From Riptortus pedestris (Eukaryota; Arthropoda; Insecta; Hemiptera; Alydidae): a stretch of DNA of 64,000 bases. The notes beneath the pieces are model-generated. The model had not been told where the DNA came from, searched no databases, and worked only from the letters and a program-made list of their open reading frames with translations. Shown here piece after piece: positions 1 through 11,000 of this stretch; position 1 is the first letter of the stretch; every line of letters begins with the position of its first letter. The DNA is taken from positions 252,469,501 to 252,533,500 of the forward strand of contig CM032228.1 of the NCBI GenBank assembly GCA_019009955.1, in the 5' to 3' direction. A program made the translations under genes and the position numbers.

Positions 1-7
1 TATTTAC

Positions 8-44
8 CTTCAGCTTGTTGACGGCAGTGGTAGGTGTACCCACA
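8..44 (-). CDS. LGMN: Candidate legumain exon 12 (tentative)
   Basis: After a TTAAAG acceptor the frame continues [12 protein letters not shown] and meets GTAAATA, a plausible donor, at the window edge. Phase fits exon 11. The residues do not match the expected YALRHLY..VNLC block well, so the boundaries are uncertain. Confidence 0.35.
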
Positions 45-3000
45 CTTTAACCCAAATAGCCTCGCATCCCAAATATATATAAATATTTGTAGAAACACTC
101 AGTGTAAAATGAGACAAATTTACACAATATTAATTTGTTAGCCTAAATTTTGTTCACGAACCTTTGTAACTTTGTAGCAATTGGATTCAAAAGATGAAAG
201 CAATGATTTGTAGCAGGAAAACACATGTTTATCTTTGAGCGAGTGCCTGCTAAATTCCAGTTGTCTTCTCAGCTGATCATCGCCATTGGAAATGCGTGTT
301 AGTATACTTGAAACCAAGTCATCAGCAAATTGTCTTCCCTGTAAACATGTCCAATTTTAGTATATCGACTTGTGAAGTAGCCGAGAGCCACACACGCATA
401 CCACTGCATTTTATTTAAATACACATTACCTTAACAAGTTTTTCCAATTTCATTTTCTTTCCCGGTAGTTCTTCAGGTGATGCCTTTTCTACTTGTTTCT
501 GAGCAACATAAAGTGGTACTTCCCGACTGTTTACTCCACTGCCCTGAAATGGATATATCTTATTTAAAGCTAGTCCCATAGACACCTTGGTCCTGAGTAT
601 TCCATCTTAGATGGAACTCAAGATGGAGCAACTGCTCTGAATTATTTTATACGAATTTGCCTAAAGAGAAATCACATCTATTGAGGTTGTACACTCATGA
701 CGCGATTTTCGAAAAATCAACTGTCCGTCGACCCTAGCCAGGAGACGACATAAATGACGTCCCACATAACCATATATATATATATATATATATATAAAAT
801 TGTAACCACTGTCAGTAAATTAACTTTTTTCTCGAAATTTCACGATACCTTTTCCTTTCATATGTCATAGACACGAAAACTGCAATTTGTTTCTTTGGTG
901 TCTGTTTGTTTGTTTTTTGTTACCTTTTTACGCATAAACGGCTGAACCGAATTTTATGAAACTTGGTATGTACATTACTACAAACCCAACTTGGACATTG
1001 GGCTATATTAATATTCTCTAAGACCAACGGGATTGGGGGTTATAGGGAATGCCTGAAATTAAAAATAGAGAAATTTCGTTTCCTATTGCTTTTTAAGGCA
1101 AATATGCACATAACAAAAGTTGTTTAGTTTGTTTGTTATTTAGAGTAACTTTTGTTATATACACTTTCCTCGTATACCGAAGTATGAATGAGTTATACGC
1201 TAAAATCTATAGCGGGTGTCAACAATTTTATTTGGTACAAAAGACTCAATAGAACTAAACAAAACTCGGTATGTGCATTAGCACTAACGCCTCCATGAAA
1301 AGAAGCTGTAGCAACAGGAGCAAGAAGCTGATGGAGGAGCAGGAGTGGGGGTTGTAAGGGAGGTCTGTAACTAAAAACAGCGATATTTGGTTTCCTATTG
1401 GTTTTTCGTCAAATATGCACATGACAAAAGTTGTTTATTTTGTAATTTAGAGTAACGTTTGTTATATTCACTATAAAAAGTATAAACGAGATATACACTA
1501 CAAACTAATGCGGTAGCCGACAATTTTTTTGGCCACTAACGATTGAACCGAACTTAACAAAACATTGGTATGTGAATTAGCATTAATCCTTCCATGATTA
1601 TAAGCTATATTAAAATTTTTAGGTTCAAACGGGAGTGGGGGGGCATAGGAGAGTCCTGAAATAAAAATTCCCGTTTTTTTATTTTCTTTTTGTTTTTCGG
1701 CAAACGTGCCTCATTTTCGTCATCTTCTAGATAGGATCGATGGACATTTGAAGAACATTTTCGAAAATCGTGTCATGTGTACAACCTCAATAGCTGGTTT
1801 CCCTTAAGGAAAATTAGTTGCAATACAAAATTCTCAACAGCATTAAGACCGATTTGATTAATATTTCTAATATGTGTCTATGTTGTTACCTGTTTGCTGT
1901 ATTCCTCTTCAAGAGTTGCAGGCATCTTTTTGTTGGAATTGTACTTTCCGAACTGCAAAAATCCCAGTCTGTAGTCTCCATACAAATTCACGTGGCTGTT
2001 TCCCAATGTTCGTGTTCGAACTGCATCGAAATTTTCAAACAATGATTCAGTGAAATTCAACTAGAAAAAAAAATAATACAGTTAAAGATTTATGTTTAAA
2101 GTTTTCACTCATCAAAATCAATATATGTTCTTAGATGATTTTTTTACAGTTTGAGAGATGTTCTGATTTTTATATAGCTAGTTGAAATATAATATGATAA
2201 TAGCTGTAATATAAGAGGATAATAAAAATTTTATTGTTATGCTATGAGATATTTTCGTGGAATCCAGTAATACATTTAGTGCAATTATGTTACGTTTTCT
2301 GGAGTGACGGATTCCTGGACATGAAAACATTTGATGGACAAACGACGTGATCAAACCCGCCAAAAATGCATCACAGACACAATCTTCGGACGTTAACTTA
2401 CTGACCCTACCCTTACATTTACAAATACTATAGAAAACATTAAATGAATGCCAAAAATGTTCGCACAAAACAGCAGAAAAGCATCTGCTAGAAATAAAGC
2501 CTTGTATAAGAGAGTGACCAAGTTGTACTAACGAGACTTAGGATAGGACACTCACATTTAACGAGAAGAGAAAGAGCTCTCTGCAGAACATGCCATGGAC
2601 CATTAACCATACATCACATACTGACTAACTGCACCAACATTGAAGATTTAGAGACCCATCATAACATGTACCAACTTCTTAGAGGCAGCAACCCACATAT
2701 CGACAATATACTAAATCACCTTAAAAATTGAATTGGTTTTACAAAATTTAACTTCTCTCCTTTTTGATTTTCACTTGGTGAGAAACTTAATATAATTTTA
2801 AACTAATTTAAATAGTATAAACGCTCTAACAAATAGGAAAAACTTTTCTTTTTTTTAAATTAAAACCATTTAAAATTGTTGTTTTTATTACTAGTGTTTA
2901 ATGTTTATTTGTTGTCTTTATTACTTGTATTTTATTTATTTATTTATTTGGGGTTCAGTTTTCTGTTATTTTTCTATAACTTTGTTTTTAGTTTTCATTG

Positions 3001-3544
3001 TTAAACTATCAGCCAAATCGCCAAGTTGCGACTGTTCCTGCATAAATAAAAAAAAATAGTGTCATAGTTATAATATTGTGATAAACATAAAATCGCAATT
3101 AGTTAAGCCCCATATAGCAAAGTTCGCATAATTTTCTTGACTAAAGTGAGAAATAAATTATAGTACTTAATCTTGGTAATGATGATTATAATGAAACATT
3201 ATTCTGGAATAACCAACCTCATCTAATTGTTCCATCCATGATATGCTGTACAAATCACCAAGGCAGTTGTCATCATCACAATACCAAGCATTGGATGATT
3301 CATCAGGTGCTGCTGCTGTACTTGCTAGAACTGTAAAAAAAATATATATTAACTTTAGTAATATGTTAAGCTATAATGGCATTAAAGATTAGCTCAATAT
3401 GGAACCATATATATGTCTGCTTTTAGCAGACTTCCCTCAAGGAAAATCAGCTATTGAGGTTGTACTCATGACGCGATTTTCGAAACATTTCTTCAAATGT
3501 CCATCGATCCTACCTAGGAGATGACGAAAATGAGGTCCGTTCAA

Positions 3545-3607
<63 letters not shown>

Positions 3608-6600
3608 TATTTTTCTGTTAACACTCTAGCGATCGCAATTTTTGTATAATTGTCACCAAACTCGGTTTTTGATCGTTTTATGTAAAAAGGAAGATCAAGT
3701 TAGTTAACGGCTGAAATCGGACCAGAAAGAGGGGGGGGGTTTAGAGGGGGGATTTTCGAAAAATCTCCGTTACTGTACGTCGGATCGAAAAATTGTATAG
3801 AACTAATCTTATTGAAAATTAAATGTACTATAAATATTTTATATACATTTATTCTCTATCTTGAATATTAACCGAGATATTTGCATTTTTATTATGTTAT
3901 TTTATTAACTGATCGGCACTCGTATGGAGATTTCTCTATTGTATAACTTTAAGTGGGAAATCTGCTTAGTTTACGCAGCCCCTGCGTGAAAGACTTTTTT
4001 CCTGGTGTCCCTGTTGAAAGTGTGTGCGCTTAACGGACGAGATGAGATCGGCAAACTTCGGTTCTAATCATGTATTTCTGCCATAAGCTAGTCGGCCGTT
4101 TCCGTACCTGGTCGGCTCTCGTGAAATTTCTCTATAGTAAAACTTCACGTGGGAATTCTGCTTAGTGTACGCAACCCTTGCGTGACGGACTTTTTATCAT
4201 CCATCAGCGCCCACCTATGAGTACCTTTATTTGAAAAAAAAAATAGTTTTTGTCAGTATATAATTATTATGAAACGAACCTTATTTTCGTCATCTACTAG
4301 GTAGTATCGATTGACATTTCCTGTTTTCCACGCAGAGTATCCCTCTAACGTGGGAATTAATTTACATGTTGTGTGCTCCATCCATTGGATACTACACACA
4401 TTTCAGCATTACGTTATAATATTTATTATATAATAATTAATTAAATAAAAACAAAAATAAAGTAAAAAAAAAAGAAATAAAATAAAACATATGAAACATT
4501 ACATTACATATGTGTACAACAATAGTTGTATATCTACAAAATGGTGAAAATGAATAAATGCATTAAATCCCTTGTTGAATTTGAGTAGAAGTTTGGGTTT
4601 GTCCGTCGGCCAAGTTCCGTTTTGTAAGGTAATGTACTTGATGAGTTTTGTTCTTGGTCCGTCAAGTAATGAACAGTCATATAAGAGGTGGTCATATGTC
4701 TGTTCAGTCTCATCGTCACATTTACATGTATTTGTGTTTGTTAGTTTAAATTTGTACAAGTAACTTTTCGTAGGTCCATGTCCTGATATAAATTGTATTT
4801 GTTTAGAATTGCGAAGTGTTATTTTTTGTCTCTGTTATACAGTTGGTATGTACTTATGTAATTGTCGTCCTTTAGTAGTGTTTGTCCATCTTTCGTCCCA
4901 TTTTTTATAAGATTCGTCTATCAAAATAGTTTTAATGGTTTGTTTAGTCAGTTTAGAGTATGTAATAGGTATCGTTTCGTCTGTTGAAGCTGTATTTGCA
5001 AGTTGGTCTGCTGTGTCATTTCCTAAATTTCCCGAGTGATCTTTTATCCATGTTATTGCCACATTCTTCTGTCTACATAGTGTGATTTGTCTTCTGATCT
5101 GTTCAGTCTGTTCGTTATGGTTTTCGTTATTGTAAATGCGGTCTATGTTAATTTTGCTGTCCGTATAGATTATACTAGTCTCTCTGTCACTTGAAATGTC
5201 GTGCAGTGTTTTGAGTGCCTCTCAAAGTTTTCTGCTTGATTGTTTGTACATAGTGGTGATAGTCTGTATTGTTCTCTCTGTATAATATTGCCGTCTTTTA
5301 AAATAATGTACGCACACCCAACGCCATCCTTGTTTTTACTTCCGTCAGTGTATATATGATACCTCCGCGTTATGTCTAAGTTGTCTAATGGTCTAATGTA
5401 ATCCTTTGGGTGTAGCCAGTAAGTATGTCTCACGTATTTTTCTATTTCGTATGATGTAATATTTTGTAATGTAAAGTCTTGTGGGATTTCAATAACATAT
5501 GTTGCCTTATCATTTGCTCAGCTTTGATGTAAATTGGCACAGTGTCTGCTAATACACATGAAGCCTCATAAGATAAAGTACGATATCCTTTAGCAATTTT
5601 TATGGCAACTAGACTTTGCACTCTTTCTAATTTTTTGACATTTCTTTTCACGCCCAAGGCATGGCCCCATATTTCAATTCCATACGTCAATATGGGAACG
5701 ATCGCCCCTTTGTATATTGATTGACATTTAAGGAAATTTTTCGAAAATCGCGTCTTGTGTACAGCCGAATAGGAGATTTTCCTTAAGTCAAATCTGCTAA
5801 AATCTACCTTCTTGTGGGTCTACAAAATATATTGGCTTCGCATATATTCCTTAATGCACGCATTAATTGGAGCTTAATGAATATCTATATTATAATTAGG
5901 GAATATTATTAAAGTAAGAATTTTTCTCAATAGCACGCAAAGAGATTATGCCATCATCTGACTTCAGTTACAACGTTTGATGATTATTTCTATCGGTTTA
6001 GTGATGAAGAATAATTCTCTAAAATCAGAAAAATAAATCAAATAATAACTGCACACAAAAGGTAATAGTTATTAATAGTTTTACTCACTGTTATCGTAGT
6101 GGCCTAGACGAGAATCGAACATTGATCCAGCTTCACAAGCTTCGATGAAAAGAACCATCTGGAAAATAAAATTGGGTACTTTTGAGGTTTCCAATTTTTT
6201 TAAAAAATAAGAAGAAAAAAATAATCTTAATTTATTTTCAAAAGTTTACCATCAAAACGTCCCTCACGCAGGAGTTGCGTAATTAGTGGTTTTTATAATG
6301 AGCAAAGAAATTACGAAGATATTTAAGTTTCATTAATCGAATCATAATAATGTCACAGGACAATATGGAGAAAAAAGCGCCTAACTCGAGATTTTGAACA
6401 CTTTGTAGAATAATCTTGGAATGTAATAATTCAATTACCAATAATTATGTTGACAGAGAAAAAATCTGTAATGATGGGACCTATGAAGAAATCTTTTAAA
6501 AAAGTTACTTACACAGGGGTTGCGTACAATAAGCAGATTTCCCACTCAGTAGTGATCTCATCTCACGACATTTTCTGACTGAAAACCAGAAAGTAGGAAT

Positions 6601-8040
6601 TCCTCGCTTATCACTTGAGTCACGAAATGCAAAGACAAACAATTGTAGAGTATCAGTATTTTAAAAAGATTGATTCATTAACATTTTTCCAACAGACTCA
6701 TCACAACTAAGAAATTTTGAATTTTTGGATCCCTCCTCTTTTCCTCATCCGATATCTGCCAAAAGCAGGAATGGTCTCTAGTATTAACTGAAACGGTTGA
6801 ATATCGATTACGGTATTGACCTACTGAACGTTTTCGCAACAAGAAAGTAAAACATTAATTAATGATATTGTCGTACAACGAATAAAGGTCTAGTGAAAAC
6901 AATATTTGGTACTTCAGCTTAGTATAAAGGGGTTCATATTATATTGGTATCATATTATAGGAGTGGGGATTTACTGCAGGCTGAAAACTAAAAACTCCAA
7001 ATTTCTGAGTTAATATTCATGTTAAAGAAAATAAAAATATAACAATATTTATAGATAATTAAATTTGCTATATGATTGGCTTTGTACAATTTTTCGATTA
7101 GACTTATAATAACAGAAATATTTCTAATTTTCGAAACTCGAAACTCTCCCTCTTTAACCCCCCCCCCCCTTCTCCTCCATTCCGATTTTAGTAGTTAACG
7201 AAATTGATCTTTATTTTTGCATGAAATGCTTATATATCGATTTTAGTAACGCTAACATGGGGAGTGCACGGCCCCAGCGATTGGAACGAAAACTTTTCTG
7301 TGTATAGTACCTAATGAAAAACAACTTCTGTTAAATCCAGAGAACGCACTTCTCACGCGTTCATCTAAAAAGAATGTTAAAGATTGCTTGGAAGTCTTGA
7401 GGTGTTGTTAAGGTAAGTATTTGGCTCAGTGGTAGAGTCTTCTTTTTGTAATCACAAGATTTCTAGATCGAATCTCGCGAGGAATGACTTTTTTTCTGGA
7501 TTTATTTTTTTTTACTTTTTTTTTCTAGGGCTTTTCTTTAATATTATTAAATAAGAAGTTGCTTTTAATTATTGACATTTAATTTTTAACGTGTTTCATA
7601 TATTCAAACAAAATTTTAATGCTTTCCTTCGCAAATATAATAGGTATATGGAAATATTTAATATTACACAAGAAATATATCACTATTAATTGAATACATA
7701 AGTGTATAACAATTATCAATAATATTGCGGATATACTGAAAATATTTATGAAGTGTCTCCTAAACTGTTCTCGTATTTGATTAAACAGAATCGCAAAATA
7801 TCATCTTGAGAGGATTTTATTAAAATGCATTCTATTCTTGAACACTATTGCCATACCCAATAAAATAAAACTGGAATAAAATAGAATCTCAAAGGAGGTA
7901 ATTTTATAATACTATAATTTACAAATACAGTGTTTCCTATATATAATTTTACATTATGATAACTTATAAATGGATAAACTCACGTCTTATGGTAAACTAT
8001 GCAGTCACTGAGGCTTGCCAGATCAACTGTGTTTTTACCT

Positions 8041-8079
<39 letters not shown>

Positions 8080-11000
8080 CCCAACCATATACGTACATCA
8101 ATTTATTAGCTTTTATTTTTCATCAAATAATCCATTGTTTTATAAAACCTTAAAAACCCCCAGATACATTATTAAAAACTTAAAACCCCGTCAGCGAAGA
8201 GTTTCAATTTGTTAACTCAATAATTCACTACCAGATAAAGGTTTAATTAGAAGTTGGTGATTTTCAATGATTTAATAGAGTTTTTACTAATTTTGTCATC
8301 TTATGGAACCTTGATCTAGTGAAATCCCACAAAAATATGATAGCACGTGAAATACTTTTCTAAAATTAAATTTTTTTTTCAATATATTATTTCCATGATT
8401 CTGTTTTATTTAAATTAATTATTTTTAATTTAGGATCTAAAAATCTCCGAATCATCAGCTTCTCTTCAAAATAAGTGGTAATAACGTATTTAAAGTCAAA
8501 TGAAGTTTTTAATTGAATTACTTAACCTGTGGGAAATCAAAATTATTATATCTGATGAAATTCACCCTTATAGAAAATATGCTAAATACTTTTTCGTAAG
8601 AGATTGTGTATTTTTTTTTTCTAACCTGTCCAAATTTCTTCTTCTGTCTCATTTCTTCCAAGACGTTGTTCAAGTCGTCTGCAGCCAATGTTTCACTTGG
8701 GAATGCCAACAGACCTGGTGCTCCGTGGTCGGCGAAGTTGATGAATACCAGATCATCCTGGCTTCTGCAACAAAAATAGTTATTGTATTTAGCTTGCTGT
8801 TTGAAATAACGATTAGAGTGATTTGCTGGATAGAACAAACACAAATGAGGCTTTTATGTAATTTGATCTATCATTAATATCTAGTTAACAACTCCAGAGA
8901 ATATTAAGAATAAGTTATTTACGTTCTATATGTTTTGAGCTCCGTCTTCAATATATACCTTGTGAATTGTACCTAGAATCCATATCTTGTGAATTGTATC
9001 TTCAGGCTGTATGTTGCGATTTTCATCTTCAAGTTACACGTTGTGAATTGTACAAACTCTCTGCGCCTTGTGAGTTGTATATTCAGGCTGTATTTTGTGT
9101 GTTGTATCTCCTGGGCGTACGAGTTGTGGGAGTGATCAGAAAATCTAGATACCTTGGAAACTAACAACAGAAGAAAGAGGGCTAAGTTGCCTACAGCAAG
9201 AGACTATCCAACAATAATAGAATCAGGGACAATGTAGAAAAAGCTATTCGAAGCCAGAAATGCACCTTCATTGCTTAAAGAATGCTAAACCAAGCTATAG
9301 ATCAGCTTTAGCCAGTATAGAGAAGCAATCTATAAATTTATCGTACTTCCTATATAAAATTGATAATTTCGGGCAAAAACTATTGAATATAAATAAAACT
9401 ACTGTTAAGAAAAGGGCGTAAATAAAAATTTCATCACATCCTTGTTGATTATGGGGGAAATAATTATAACTGAAGTAGCGAAAAATTATAATTACTTATT
9501 TTGTTAAATTAGGCTAGATTCAACCTTATTTAGTGCATTTCAAAGCGAATTCAATTCTTACAACGTTGAAAATATGGACAATTATATTCTCTTGCCTCGT
9601 CGTAAGCGGTTGATATGTTGTCATTCCCAACACAATGTCGGGGTTGCCTCTCAACATAATTGTAGAGTAAAACATTTTAGTCTAAAAGCTATCTGCATTT
9701 AATATCAGTTATCGTTGTGCTTTCAAAACAAACAGCGCACCCTGGATATGGTACACGTGGAACTGGATTTGCCTAAAGACTCAGGGCGATTTGTGTTGCA
9801 TATGGGTTTATAAAAAAGGAATTCTATACTGAAAATAGATTTTATATTATTGACTAATTAAGTAGAAAATTCTAGTTTTCATGTTTAGTATACATACAGT
9901 AAGCTAAATGGAGGAAATGACGAATAGAATATGAGCTAACGCCATTTCAGCAGTCGAGTTAAATGAGTGAAATATAAGATTCTGTCAATTCAGCAGTTGA
10001 GTTCTCTTGCTAGAATATGAGATTCCGTTATGACTTGGTCATTTCAGCAGTAGAGTTAATTGACTGGAATATAAGATTACATCATTTCAGCAGTAGACTT
10101 AACTGATTAGAATATAAAATTCCGTCATTTCAGCAGTTGAGTTATCTGATTAGAAAATGAAATGCCATAATTTCTTGTCCAATTCAGGAGTTTATTTATC
10201 TAATTAGAATATGAGATGCAGTTATTTCTTGTCCATTTCACCACTTGAGTTATCTTCTACTTTTGAGCAAACTAATGTGTTTCTTTTCATTTTTAATAAT
10301 GATTCTCTCCTATGAAATATGATCAAATTCAAAAGCCGAAAAATATGTTTCTATATTATTTAATTCTTTTAAAACGTAGATAAATAAACAAAGACATAAA
10401 CAATTACATTACAGATTAAATACAGAAATGAATATAAAACCAATATGGATAATAATCATAATACTTACGATTCTATAACACGTCCAGTTCCTACTCCCTT
10501 CACGGCTTCTTTATTCCCAAGGAGAACATTTTTGAAATTAGCAACATTCACATCCTGAGGAAAAATAATATCCAATATAAATTAACAAATCATACAGTTC
10601 GAATAGAACAGTTTAGCGATAAAAGTTATAAAAACTTTCACCTTCTCAAATGCGAAATTGTGTCCATTGCAGTGCTGCACCAAGGCAGTTTTATTCTTTT
10701 TTTTTTGGTCTTGTTTTTTACATCATTCTTGTGTTGATAATTTTTTTTTTATTTCCCCAATTGTAATTATAATATACTCTACTTCTTGGTCCAATTGAGA
10801 CAACTAAATTCTTGAATAAATGCATTAAATCCCTTGTTGAATTTAAGTAACAGTTTTGGTTTGTGTTTGTTAGTTTAAATTTGTACAAGTAACTTTTCGT
10901 AGGTCCATGTCCTGATATAAATTGTATTTGTTTAGAATTACTAAGTGTTATTTTTTGTATCTGGTATATAGTTGGGATGTACTTATGTAATTGTCGTCCT

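Noticed and set aside
7411..7490. Functional tRNA gene
   Set aside because: A and B boxes are visible but the anticodon and acceptor stems do not fold properly.
8500..8877. 125-codon plus-strand ORF
   Set aside because: It is the antisense shadow of legumain exon 6, which has clear homology and splice sites.
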